From Limonium bicolor (lineage: Eukaryota; Streptophyta; Magnoliopsida; Caryophyllales; Plumbaginaceae), in contig JAIOTZ010000242.1 in assembly GCA_023374045.1 (NCBI GenBank), forward strand, positions 1 through 64,000: a DNA stretch of 64,000 bases. The letters are read 5' to 3'. Numbering within the stretch: position 1 is the stretch's first letter; every line of letters starts with the position of its first letter. The position numbers were made by a program, and so were the translations under genes. Positions 25,013 through 37,025 of the stretch are shown here, piece by piece. The notes below the pieces were generated by a model. That model saw nothing but the letters and a program-made list of their open reading frames with translations, made no database searches and was not told where the DNA came from.

Positions 25013-27446
25013 TGCCCCAGATCTTTGTTTTCCTTTTTACATTCAACTCCAAACTTCACCTCATATATCCTAGTATACCCTAACCTCATTTAGGCACATC
25101 AAACACACCTTTATCCATGTGCTAAACTCTTTAAATCACTCACCAAACCATTTTATCATTCACAAACTTCTCACAAAATTCCTAGCACTTGGAATGTTTT
25201 CTCCTTAGGATTTCTAGGTGGTATTTCACCTATAATGACCACTACACTAAAATGCTTCTTCACCTTCATAACATCATCTCCCAAGCATCTCCTCTTACTA
25301 GCCAAATCCCCTTTTCACAACTTCTTGGATTCCTTTCTCAAAACCTTACCTAAACATCTTTCTTCCTTGTACATCAACATTCCTAAACCTTAAACAAACT
25401 TCTCCAAGACTTAAATACATCCTCAAAACACACATTGAATTCCTAGAACTTCCAAGATAACACCTAAATTCTTGCATCACTCTAAATCACCTTAGTACAT
25501 GTTTTCTTCTCAAGTAAACATTTATTCGCCTTTAACACTTCCTAGTTCACCAAGACCATTTAAAACACTTAGAACTTCTCACACATTTTCCCAAATTTGA
25601 CCATAGCTTCTCTTGTATATACTCACATCCAAACACTTAGGTTTTTACCTTATTTCACTCAAGAACACCTAAAATCCATCAAGAACATTTTTTTACACAC
25701 AAACTTCACACATCAAGCACTACATCACAATATAGTGCATAACTTAAATTGCTTGGCACTTAGGCCCTTAAATAACATGGCTCTTAGGCCCTTAAATTGC
25801 ATAACCTTAAACACTGAATTTCCCACATAAGTAATGCCTTTGACCTGCAAATACCCAACAATACATATGCCCTTAATAAACTCCTTGAGAGCAATTTACT
25901 AGCTCATTCACCATTGGCTCCTTAGGTATTTTATTAAGCATATCAAGCTCATTTTCCTAAGGCATTTAAACCACATTAAGATAGCATATTTACCTCTTTT
26001 TCCTCCCAAATTTCTTTCTTGTTTCCTTACAAAACCGGTAAGGCATCTGGTTCCTTGCCAACTACTAAACATTATACAAACAACATAATGAGTATTCAAG
26101 CTTTAAGCTCCATCTCATTGTAAACCCTAGGTTTACATTATTTCAAAACATTAATGTAGTTGTTTACCTTAATCTTTGAAGGGTGTTTGAATATCTATGA
26201 AGAGAGGACTCCACCTAGTCCTTGAAAGATTCAAATGGAGCTAGAACAAAGCAACACAAGGAGCTCCATCAATGAATATTTTCGGTCACACACAAAACAT
26301 GGAGGAAACTTGATTTTTCTTTGAGATTCCTTACCTAGGAGCAAAGGAGATCAATAATATGTGGAAAGACAAGCTCAAGCTCCTTCAATGGTGGAACTCC
26401 ATGGCACCAAAATGGGGCTCTTGAAGTTTTGAGAAGATAGAAATGAAGAGCTTGATGAGAGGAAGAGAATGGTGGTGTTTGTTTTTTATTTGGTTAAGTG
26501 AGTCATGAGATATTGACAATGGAAGATGGTGAAATGGTGCTGGTGCTGTAGCTTCACCGTGAGAACAGAAGGAAGAAAGGTAGAAGAAGGATTAGAAACC
26601 GTGTGAAATGAAGGAGGAAGGGAGAAATGAGATTGGTTTTGCTTTTAAGGATATTTATAACTTAAAGCAAATAGTAACCTATGAGTCACCTTTATTTACT
26701 TAACAAGTTAACATGTTTGGTGACTCATTACTACCAAAAACCGGCCCCCTTATTATTAGAAGGGTATTATAGTCTTTGTTGACCAATTTAATTACTTATA
26801 ACATTATATGTTACAAACTAGCTTATAAAAATCACTATTCACTAAAAAAGGCACATAGAAGTGAAATTTTTGATTTCCCATTGATATAGCCACCCAAATG
26901 TGATACTATATAGTACACATGTTAATTAAAGAGTAATGATGGACATTTAGCCATTCAAAACTCATTTATAAGACAATTTTTCAAAAACGTGCTTTAAGAC
27001 TCCTTAAAGCACATTTTGTGTTTTAACTTGTTTTCAAGCTTGGTTTTCTTTGGTAATTGATTTAATATGTTCATTAACATTTATAAAGTATAGGTATGAC
27101 CATTAGGTCTTATACACATTTATCCCAAGCTTAGAGCACATTTTTGCTCATATTGACTTTAAGGTATTTTCTTGTGTTTTATTTGGTTTAACTGTCCACC
27201 AAAGTTTCCTAAGGACTTATTTAGCCCTATCAAATCATAATTAAATGTTATCAAGTCTTGGTAGGCTCTTTGGGTCCTAACCAAGCTCACTCATAGCTTA
27301 GAGCATGTTTTTGCTCAAACTGTGTCTTAGTGCTTTATTGTGTTTTACTATGGTTTAAGTTGTACACTAACGTTTCTAAGGCACTTTTAGCCTTTATATA
27401 ACATAGTTTGATATTTAAACCACATATCAAGGTTTGGGGTATTTCA

Positions 27447-27451
27447 AGTAT
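27447..27451. repeat. Target-site duplication AGTAT of element C (right)
   Basis: Matches 13538-13542 exactly. It marks where the interior of element B resumes. Confidence 0.95.
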
Positions 27452-27482
27452 ATAACGTTAGGAAGGTTTACGTGTAAAACAA

Positions 27483-27878
27483 TTGTTACAAGCCAAGGGG
27501 TATGTTTTTCTACTTTTAAATTTAACTTCCACTCACTTTTAGTGTTTTTATTAATTTAAACTCTTAATATAACTTATACTACCTTCATTGTAAGTGTCAA
27601 GGAGAGTTATTCGTTATCACGTTTATATTAAAATTTATATTACCTAGGGGGTTAACCTTATTTGATTTCTTGCGCTCTTATTGTTACAAGCCAAGGGGTA
27701 TGTTTTTCTACTTTTAAATTTAACTTCCACTCACTTTTAGTGTTTTTATTAATTTAAACTCTTAATAGAACTTATACTACCTTCATTGTAAGTGTCAAGG
27801 AGAGTTATTCGTTATCACGTTTATATTAAAATTTATATTACCTAGGGGGTTAACCTTATTTGATTTCTTGCGCTCTTT
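27483..27878. repeat. Perfect-looking 198-bp tandem duplication
   Basis: Copies at 27483-27680 and 27681-27878 both begin TTGTTACAAGCCAAGGGG and end TTGCGCTCTT. I see one substitution (AATATAACTT against AATAGAACTT) and a boundary difference. It lies only about 30 bp from the integration site of element C. Confidence 0.93.
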
Positions 27879-29175
27879 ATTCGCATTCATAAATTGAGCT
27901 GTCATAGAAGACATATGCTCGTATAGATCCATAAGGATAGTATAGGACATGTGTCTCAAAATAGGGTAGGTATATTTCCTGATACTTAACCCTCTGAAAT
28001 ATATTAATACTCCTCAAAAGTTTAGGTTTACAACCTCCAAATTATATGTATATATATAGAATTTGGTATTGTTAATTAGGTAGTTCTCCTGACTTCAGAA
28101 AATATAGATTCAAAGTTTGTTCTCTTCCCTTTAGTAATTAGGAGTTCAGCATTGTCACTATAATAATTCTAGGTGAGGCCCTTGGTATTTGCTCAGGTAT
28201 TTAAAACCCGTGCTTATCCATAATGGATGTTTAGTTATATATTTTGAGATTCTGTTTCTCTATTGTCATATTTCAAGGTTTCGCACTATCTTCTCGTGAA
28301 GTTAATAAGGGATTGTAAGATTTTCCAGTCCCGCACTGGGCGGTAAGCTCAGTGCCTGGGTATCCCATGAAATTCAATGTTTATTCTTCACATGCAGGTC
28401 TTCAATAAACCCTTTTTGGCAATTTATGTAGTCTTAAGTATTTCATATTAATTAATGTATTCCTTTTCATGACATCTGCTCGTCAGTTAGGCAGGTCATA
28501 GTTTGTAGTTACTGTAAGTTTGGACAGTTGATAACGCCCTTTGGCGGTCCAAGCAAAAACCAACTTATTATTCCTCACTGTACTATCTCACACCCTTTTA
28601 TCCCAAGGCTATTCTCGGTTCGTATTCGGTTTAATACTCTTAATCCCATGGTACACTAACCTGGATTCTCCACCAAATATCATCGCGTCTCCTAACTTTA
28701 AAACAATCTTGTTTGCCTTATGCATCCTCTTCTAATCACCGTATATAAACTCAGCATCATCTCCTATGGAGAATGATACAACTGGTATCCCAATCCTTAC
28801 CCATACACATCATAAATAATTTAAGTTTTGATCCACTCCCATATCCTGGAATATAAAATCCTCCAAGGCCTATCCCCAAAGTTCCACATTCATTTATAGT
28901 GGCTATTTGTTCATCTATAGTTAAGTATTTCTTGAGTAGGATCATGCCGGGTCGAAGTACTTGGCATTCTGCCTCTAGATATTCCCGACCTTCGCTCATA
29001 GGCTCAGGTGATCTCGGTCTCATAGGTAAGAGAGAACAAATGTCGAAGTATCCTATTAGGTGAGAGGTTACCTAAGTTAGGTCTCTCCAAATTTTGATAC
29101 TTACTAAACATATACAAGTCTCATCGACTAATAACTATAAACACATATTCATGCATCATGCATCATGCATTTAGT

Positions 29176-30348
29176 TTAAGATCTAGGCTTACCGGTTTCG
29201 CGCTGAGCGCTAGCTTCAGCGCCTAAAGTCCCCACTGTGTACAGGGTGTTTCTTCCTGGAACTATCTCCTTTCCCTTCTGACTCCCGGATGAGGATGGTT
29301 GTCCCGCCGGTCCTCTAGTATAGGTGTTGTTCTGCGGCGCTTGACCTCCTCTTGGTCCGCCCGCCTCAATAGCTGGTGTTCTCTGTGAACCGCTAGCTCC
29401 CTTGTATACTTGGCTCCCTGGGTTGGAAAAGCATTCATACTCCCTGTGACCTTCTTTCTCGCAATAACGACACTCCACCTTCCTTCCTATGCAATCTACG
29501 CCTGGGTGATCATTTCCACAGCGCTTACAGTAGTAGTGGCGTTGGGTTGGCTTATTGCTCCTAGGTGGTGCTGATCTCCGTGGTTGTGCATCAATGGCTG
29601 GGCCGGTCAGACGAGGAACCTGCTCCTTCGTCTTCTGACCATGGAAGTCCTTCCGCCCCTTCTTCTTATCAAATAATCTCTCCCCCTTCTTGTAGTAACT
29701 GCCAGAGGTTGCTCCACCATCATCTCCTTCAGTACTCTTTCTCTTCTTTCTTCCTGTGCCTCTTCCCCTAAACTTTTGAGTCTTCACTGTGTCGGAGTAG
29801 TCGACTCCTGGTATGTAGTCCAACAAACTGGTGAACCGCGCGTAGTACTGGTCAACTGTTTGACTCCCTTGGATTAAGGTCTCGATCTCCTGCCTTTTCC
29901 TCTGCTTTAGGTGTTCGGGGTAGTACTTCTCCCGCAACACTTCTACAAACGCTGTCCATCCAAAGTCCGGTGTAGCTCTACGGTGGCCCTCCACAGACCG
30001 CCACCAAATGACAGCTGCGTCCTTCAGGTTGTATGTGGCGATGTCAACTTTTTGGTCTTCTGGAACTCTGACAGCCTTGAACGCCTTCTGGTGCTCTACG
30101 ATGAACTTCTCCAGTGCGGCGGGGTCCGGTTCCCCTGAATAAGTCGGTACTCTCACGTCTACAACGCTCTTCAACCAGTTGGTTTCCCTGGGCTGCGGCG
30201 GGTGGGGTATGGCTCCCGTAAGTTGAGTTCCTAGTTGCTGCGCGAAGGCCGCCATGGCTGCTGCTAGGCCTGGTACCTTTGGAATATCCGCCGGTGTCTC
30301 GCTACCGCGTCCACTGCTGCCTCCACGTGGTCTTCCTCTTGTCGACAT
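29176..30348 (-). CDS. gag: Gag polyprotein of element B (Ty3/Gypsy chromovirus), shortened
   Basis: This open frame of 390 codons starts at an ATG about 200 bases after the primer site. Residues about 60-190 match the retrotransposon capsid domain (WLKSVVDVRVPTYSGEPDP, AAVIWWRS, FVEVLREKYYPEHLKQRK, QTVDQYYARFTSL). Two nucleocapsid zinc knuckles follow: C274-C277-H281-C286 and C293-C296-H301-C306, the double-knuckle arrangement of Tekay-type chromoviruses. The N-terminus is Arg/Gly-rich, as usual for RNA binding. The capsid domain stops at about residue 193 and passes straight into a basic linker (RGRGTGRKKRKS), so its C-terminal helices look deleted in frame. Gag normally forms the virus-like particle and packages RNA. 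The frame is open, but with the capsid shortened function is doubtful. No protease or RT frame follows. Confidence 0.9.
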   Translation of the reverse strand: MSTRGRPRGGSSGRGSETPADIPKVPGLAAAMAAFAQQLGTQLTGAIPHPPQPRETNWLKSVVDVRVPTYSGEPDPAALEKFIVEHQKAFKAVRVPEDQKVDIATYNLKDAAVIWWRSVEGHRRATPDFGWTAFVEVLREKYYPEHLKQRKRQEIETLIQGSQTVDQYYARFTSLLDYIPGVDYSDTVKTQKFRGRGTGRKKRKSTEGDDGGATSGSYYKKGERLFDKKKGRKDFHGQKTKEQVPRLTGPAIDAQPRRSAPPRSNKPTQRHYYCKRCGNDHPGVDCIGRKVECRYCEKEGHREYECFSNPGSQVYKGASGSQRTPAIEAGGPRGGQAPQNNTYTRGPAGQPSSSGSQKGKEIVPGRNTLYTVGTLGAEASAQRETGKPRS

Positions 30349-30535
30349 CTATAGTATATTATTATTACTACTCGGTTGCTACACCGTTTTACATACACAA
30401 TCACAAACATATAAGAAAGTTAACCACTAGCAATAAAGATATTCCTAGATTTTTCTAGGTCACGAATCCTCACAGACGTTTCCCCGTATTCCCAAATATC
30501 CTATGCTCATATTCTTGACTCAGTATCCTTCATCA

Positions 30536-30553
30536 GAGCGTTACTACTCTCTG
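30536..30553 (-). other. Weakened inverted repeat at the primer site, element B
   Basis: CAGAG and CTCTG remain paired around a longer loop here, against an 8-bp stem in A and C. The structure seems partly decayed or of a different form in B. Confidence 0.5.
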
Positions 30554-30559
30554 ATACCA
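30549..30559 (-). other. Primer-binding site (initiator Met tRNA), element B
   Basis: The minus strand reads TGGTATCAGAG and then A instead of C, so 11 of the usual 12 bases match. It is five bases from the LTR boundary at 30565. Confidence 0.88.
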
Positions 30560-30668
30560 CTTTTTGTAACACCCCTAATCCTAAACCTGCAATAACGTCG
30601 CAAGTCGTAGCATAATAAATAACAATTCGCAGCGGAAAATAAAACTATCTACCTTGGTGTTACACGCC

Positions 30669-30690
30669 GTTACTCACCCTTGTGAGTAAC
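30669..30690 (-). other. Conserved LTR hairpin, element B copy
   Basis: GTTACTCAC and GTGAGTAAC form a perfect 9-bp stem with loop CCTT, flanked by GCC and AAGGC as in A and C. Two stem positions differ from A or C and both partners have changed together. Confidence 0.8.
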
Positions 30691-31114
30691 AAGGCATCCT
30701 TGCTCTTTCCAACAATACAACTCCTCACGCTGTGATGAACAGATACTGAGCACTCTAATTATTACAAACCAAATCCAACTAAATGAGCAACTAACTGAAT
30801 ACAACAACCACTTTAATACAATACGAATAAAACCAAAGGTGTTTGTTGAAAACACATCAGCTACCCCCGTGTCCCGCACTCCGGCTTGAGTCTCTTCAAT
30901 AACCTGGAATGTTTGGCCCATTGAAGGGCTCAGCAATCGAAATGCTGGTATGCTAAATGTAGTCTTAAATCATCTAGATTCCTTAAGTCGTTTTAGCCAT
31001 CTTGATATTAGATTCTTTACATGAAATAGCGGTTTACAATAATAACAGTAATAACTGTAAGCATTTAACAACCACATAACAACTCGCCTGTAAACATCAC
31101 TATACGATAGTACA

Positions 31115-31230
31115 CAACACTAATAACCACACATCAATCATCTATAACAATAACCAATACTCACACATCAGTAATCCTTAACAATAACCAATAATCACAC
31201 ATCAATAATCCATAACAATAACCAACAAGA
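31115..31230. repeat. Short tandem repeats in LTR of B
   Basis: Imperfect units like ACACATCAATAATCCATAACAATAACCAA repeat three to four times at about 40-bp spacing. Confidence 0.7.
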
Positions 31231-34200
31231 TACGTGTATTAAACTGTACTTGTTAGTTGGCCACCTGGCCCTTATCATTTAAACCAATCACTTAACCTTT
31301 TCCAATTAATTACCACCTCAGGCGTCATGTCAAGACAACCCTTAATAACTTAATAATGGACGATAGTCCCCTGGGTTCCAATAGAACCTTTACCAGCTGA
31401 CCTTATGGCCCTGGAAAGTTGACCGATCCGGTCGAACCTGTGCACCAACGGCAGTGCCCTCCGCCATCCCCGAATGTGGCTGATGGATTCCCTTGAGTGA
31501 CTCCCCATTGAAGTCTCTCGTAGTGATCACGATGCGCAACCAGAAAGTCGAAACAGTCTGGATTCCTCTCTTTATAAGTTAGCCCTTTAGTCAGTGATAA
31601 CAATAACCAATCCTTGAGTTAAGACTATAACAGTTGACCATCAGTTAGGTTCAATAATACCTAAAGGTCAGTTAGTCTTGTTCCAGTTTAGATGTATAAA
31701 CTTCCAGTCATAAGACGTTCGTGTAAAAATACAATGCAACAAAGTTGAGCAATACAGTATACAATATCATATACATAAAATCACAGATATCGCTCTTAAC
31801 AAATTAAACACACAATGTCTGGACCTCAGGAAAATCCTTAGGACATTCAGACCACACAATTAACATACCGTTCACCAAGTAACTGCTAGCTTGACAAATT
31901 CCTGTTCAGTAGTTCATTCCCGTACGCTGTTATATAAACATGCAATACCGGGTGATATTAATATAACTATTCACTAAATATCACAGTACTGTCACAGTAG
32001 CGTTTATACTCGTTGTAATAACTCTTTATGTTCTTTATTTCCCCCTATTAATAACGTGGTTCTAGATGTTCATTAGTTCATTTATTTTGTGATTCCCACA
32101 TGTTATAATGAATTTCCACCTTGTAGTATATTTCCATTTCCTTAATTAAATACTCATAATTGTTTCCACTTATTCTTTAATTATTATATCCTTTGGTCAT
32201 TTTTATTACAACCACAATTATTTTATAAACTTTATATTATACTCCATAATATACCATAATACATGGTTTTAATTCCTTTCTTTATTAAATTACAAAACCA
32301 ACCATAATAATTTGGTATTTATATTTTATACCCAACAACTTTTATAATTTATCAATTAACCACATTACTTTTACAATTTACCAAATACCCTTACTAACTT
32401 TCGGTGATTACAATTTAATCTCACCAACTTTTATAAATTACTAATTAAGCCCATAAACTTTTCGGTAGTTACAATTCAGTTACTCCAACTTTTACAAATT
32501 ACCAAATAACCATATAACCTTTATAATTTACTAAATACCCATATTAATTTTCGGAAATTGCAAAACAAGTATATTAACTTTTATAAATTACCATATGACC
32601 ACAATTATTTTCGGTCTTGACATATACCTTTCCTTTATTTACAATTTAATCCAAAAACTTTATATAAGTTACATATTAACTTATAAACTATAGTTTTAAT
32701 TCCTAATTATCTTAAATAACTGAAAAGGCCCCTTTATAATTTTATTAATTATGAATTCGCCCGTTAACCATTTCAGTTTTATAAATATATTCTCTATATT
32801 TACATTTTAACCCCGAAACTTTTATAAACTTAATATTTTATGTCATAAATCATTTTAACCCAAAGTTTTTGGTCAACACTTTGACCAAGACTTAATTTCA
32901 TAATTAATACTTTAATATACCCATAAAATCATATGTAATTCAGTTTCACTTCCAAACTTCCCAATAATTACAAGATAGTCCCAAAACTTTATAAAATGTT
33001 ATTTTAACACTTAACCACTTATTTAAATTCACCAAAATTCTTAATATTAATTCCTACCTTATATTATAACATAAATATACTAAATAACTCCTTATACTCT
33101 CGGCAATTATAATTTGTACCCTAACTTTTCAAAATTTATATTTTAGCCACTTAACTTTATAAACTAGCCATTTAAATACTTGTAGCTATTTTTAATGTTC
33201 CCAAAATTTATAGTATAAGTTAATACACTTATATATTTCGAAAATCACCCAAATAATACATTAAGCTCTCGGCTTTAATTTTATTTTACCATATGGTTTT
33301 AAAACTTGATTTAAACCTTATAATAAATACATATAAATGTTTATAAGCCATATAACACTTCTAAAAATTATGCTAATGACTTAGAATGATTATAAACTCA
33401 AAATAGAACAAATAACTCTTAGACAATTCGGTTTGATAATATGTGTATCCTATTTAATTTTTGTGACACAAATTTATACCTTAAGGTAATAACCTTACCT
33501 TATATGTTATAAATTATTTTCTTGGCCTTTTAATCCAATGTTTTTTGGCCTTAAAATTCCTAAGGCTTCTACATAATTTTTATACCAAAGTTTTAAGCTT
33601 AAACCAAACTTAAACTTAATAAACCTTAATTATATAAACTTACTCCTTAAATCAAGACAATTCTTGTACTTGATTTCTCCTTGAATTCCAAGCTCTTCCA
33701 ATGCTATTTTCTTGAAGAATTTTTGGCCTCCTTAAAAATATTTAGGAGATCCATTTGTTAGACTTTAACAAGAATTTATAAATAAGATTGAAGTAGTTTT
33801 ACAAGAGTTTACCTTAGGAATTTTTCAAGGAATTTTTGGTAGACCATGAGATGGTTGTAGATCTAGATTTCCTTCATGAAATGATGAAGAGAACATAGGT
33901 TTAGGAGTTCCTAATTTTCGAAAACTGCTTAAGGTAATTTACTAGGATTTTCAACATAAAAATATACCTTAACTTGATCTTGTTGTTCCTTGTGTTGTTG
34001 TTGAATCTAGGAACCTCCTTGGAACACTAATGCTTGGCGAAATCTTGGATGATTGTTAGGATGATTCTTGCTTCAAGACTTAGTAGATTTAACTAGGAAA
34101 TTTACATAGAAATGGTGTTAGAACTTAATTCACCATTAATGGAGCTTTGAAGCTCTAAGAAAATAAACTAGCTAAGGAAGAAGAAAATAGAGGATAAGAG

Positions 34201-36096
34201 AGAGCTTACCGATCGGTTGTGTGAGCAAGGAAGGAATGGCTATGCTCACGTATGACTTAAGGTAAGGCAAGGAAATAATAGAATTATTTTGACAATAATT
34301 GTCAAATTGTTTAGTCTTTCTTTTGTTTAATTATTTGATTGTTTGGCTCAAGAAGATGCCCATTATTCATGCTAGGTTTCGGCTGATTGCAAAGGAGGTA
34401 GAAGACTTGTTTGACAACTTGAGACAATAAGACAAAGGGCAAGGTAGGTAGGTATTTCTTTTGCAATTTAAATGTTGATTTGTTCTTTGTTTTCTTCTTG
34501 TAGGTTGGCAGCAACATGTGCTGTAGGTGGCTCCTTGTTTTAGTATATATTAGACATAGAATCATGCTAGTTAGGTACATGTTCCATTTGACTATATAAT
34601 GAGGCAATCAATGTCTACTTTTCTTGCATGAAATCGGTGGCCATGTGGTGTATAAGAAAATTGGTTTTTGTTGTATTAGGTAATAGAAATATACATAGGT
34701 GGGTGGCTGTTATATTTGATTAATGGGACTTATTTTTCCTCTCAAAAATAGGCAGCCATATTCCCATGTAGCAAGTTGATTTCCTTATTTATTTGCCTTG
34801 TCAAAAGTAGATCTAGTTAGCATATTTTAATTTCATTACTTTTGTTTAGACTAATCTCTTCTTGATTCTTGCAGGTCTTATAATAATGGAGAACCCATTT
34901 GATTGAATTAATTGACACAATACAACATGGCATGTGATAAGGTGAGTCACCATTCCATAAGGTAATTTTCTAGTCGAAATTCAAGCCTAAGACACCCTAA
35001 ATGGCGCCCCATATAGGGATTAATTGGAATTGATTTTTGATTTAATTCCTGTCACATTATATTGTACTAAGACCATATTATAACATGTAATAGGTCACAA
35101 CATTTAATTGGTACATTTATACCATGGTAAAAGATGAAAGTGTTAAGGTAAAAATGCTGATTTTAGGTACCTTTTTGATCCAAAAATCGCCCCCACTTGT
35201 ACTATGAATTTAGTACTGGAATTTATTGATTTAGATGGTAAATATATCCCCTTTTAAGATTATCAACTCGTGGCTCCTCAAAAACTTTGAGGTAATTGCG
35301 TAGAACGCATTTTTGTGACACCCGAAGGTGTGTTTTTGTGCTTTAAGGAATTTCTGGAAAAGAAGTAGTCGCTATGAGTTCCAAGTGTTTATTGACATTT
35401 TTTATAGTCGATAATAATATGTTTAGGCTTTACATTGAAATATATGGGGTTATATCAACTCAAAACACAATTCCCGGGCTAACCGGGGCAAAAAGGAGCG
35501 TTAAGAAATTCGTCCGAGCACTTTGTTTATTTTTGAGAAAGTAGCTCGACAATTCTCTTTATAATGATGAATAATGATGTTAGGAAATCTAAGAATTAAT
35601 TTTATAGGAGTTCGTGCCACCTCGGCACTCCTCCGGGGCATTCCCTGGGGTTTATGGGACCCCCCTAAGGCATCTCCTAGCACTTTGCGTTTAACTGAGA
35701 ATTTAGCGTGAGGAATTCATCTTATATATCTTATAGAGTGTTATGGTGCATTTTGAATGAAGTGTAATGCTTTACACCATCATATAATGTATTTCCGGCA
35801 CTTTCGGGCCTTAAAGGCCTTTAAGGAAACTCTCGGGCATATTGTATTTTTACTCAGTTTTAGATGAGATCCTGTATTCTAAAGGTCATATAATGATCCT
35901 ATGTTACCTTCATATGAGGTTTATAGTTTATATAACTTGTTTATCTTAAGGTCGAGCTTTAACGCTCGTTTTTGACCTTAAGGAGTTTAGGTGCGTTTTA
36001 ACGCCCAAGTGTTTATATACTTTCCTAGGGTTTAATAATCCCCTAAATAATATATATTTATCATTATTTAATTATTTAGAGGTTAGGGGTATTTCA

Positions 36097-36988
36097 AATA
36101 AAGAGTAAAGTTAAAGTTTTTAGACTCCTATAAAATATCAAAGGAAAGCCTAAGGATCAAAGCACCAAATTGTGTACTAAGGAAAAAGATTTACCTTGAA
36201 GCTCCAAGTGAAAATTTTCTTCTCAAAGTTTCTTCCAACTAAATAAAAATAGGTTAAGTGTTAGATCTAGTATAGATCTAAGGATAGAAAGTGGTTAAAG
36301 CACTTAAAAACCTTAATCGTTGACTTATCCTTGAAGTCTTCTTTGGTGGTGGTGTTTTGCTTGGATTCTTGGCCGACAAAGGAAATGGAAGGGGCTTCAC
36401 TTTGTGTGAGAAAAGAGGAAGAAAATAAGTATAAGTAAGGCTGATTTTTGGACTTTTATAAATCAAAGAAAAAGATGGAAGCTTAGAACACCTTTCTAAC
36501 CTTAAGCTTGTAGATACTTAGCTAGGCTCCGTCCTTGCTTGACTTCTGAATTTGTGCCTCCAAAAGGTGTAGTTTTTTGGCTTTTTCTCAAGAATAAGGT
36601 GGATCTATGTTCTCCTTGCCTTGTTGATGGAGAAAGGAAGAAGATTTAAGAGAAAAGGTGAGAGAAGGCTAATCCACCATTGATGTGTTCTTGAAGGAAG
36701 CAAGAACAAGAAGAATAAAACTAAGAAAGAAGGTGACTTATGCTCTTGCCCAATGTGAGAGGAAGGAGGATAAATTAGTTAGATATTTCCAAGACTTGAG
36801 GCTCAAGGGAGCAAGGTGTCACTTGTAAACTTAAAGTACTTTCCAAGAAGCAAAATGGATTTTGAAGACTTATTTCCCCCCATGCAATTTCCGGCCCCTA
36901 GGATATTTTTCAAGGATATTTTGGTCACATTTTGGTTAATTACATTATAATGTGTCTTATAATGTTATGAACTTATATGTTGTACATT
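36097..36988 (-). mobile_element. Remnant LTR of element D, first part
   Basis: This stretch lies between the end of LTR B and the start of solo LTR F. Joined to 41125-41522 it ends in TAGGGGTATTTCA, the same terminal motif as the LTRs of A, B and C, so I read it as a minus-strand LTR interrupted by B and F. The text (ACCTTGAAGCTCCAAG, pyrimidine-rich stretches) is like the corresponding parts of the other LTRs in style but not closely alignable. The rest of D lies off-window. The last five bases, ACATT (36984-36988), are the target duplication of F. Confidence 0.6.
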
Positions 36989-37025
36989 TGAAGCACCCTA
37001 GAAAACCCTAGCTTTAAGATATACC

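Larger units (their letters stand above)
22967..27446 (-). mobile_element. Element C, right LTR (5' LTR in sense), 4480 bp
   Basis: It starts TGTAACACCCC and ends GGGGTATTTCA, directly followed by the AGTAT duplication. It is collinear with the left LTR throughout. The 36-bp length difference is spread over many 1-4 bp indels. As the sense 5' LTR it should hold the promoter, but I cannot place a TATA box with confidence. Confidence 0.95.
27452..30564 (-). mobile_element. Element B interior, right segment (leader, gag, noncoding)
   Basis: This part carries the primer site, an approximately 200-bp leader, the gag frame, and 1.7 kb downstream of gag (27452-29175) without recognisable protease or RT. 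A minus-strand frame at 28757-29023 has no family signature. Joined to 10880-13542 it gives about 5.8 kb of B interior in view, which would be enough for a full pol. The lack of pol therefore reflects loss or replacement rather than nested interruption. Confidence 0.8.
30565..36096 (-). mobile_element. Element B, 5' LTR in sense, about 5.5 kb
   Basis: It starts TGTAACACCCC next to the primer site and runs to GGGGTATTTCA at 36096. It contains the conserved hairpin, several ACACATCAATAA-type repeats (31120-31230), a very AT-rich middle (about 32020-33500) and no coding frame with a family match. The outer end is called from the terminal motif only. The partner LTR lies beyond the left edge, so the candidate duplication AATAA at 36097-36101 cannot be verified. 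Confidence 0.75.

Noticed and set aside
29176..30348. Cellular CCHC zinc-finger protein gene
   Set aside because: Capsid motifs, position 200 bp after a tRNA primer site and adjacency to a 5' LTR identify it as retrotransposon gag.
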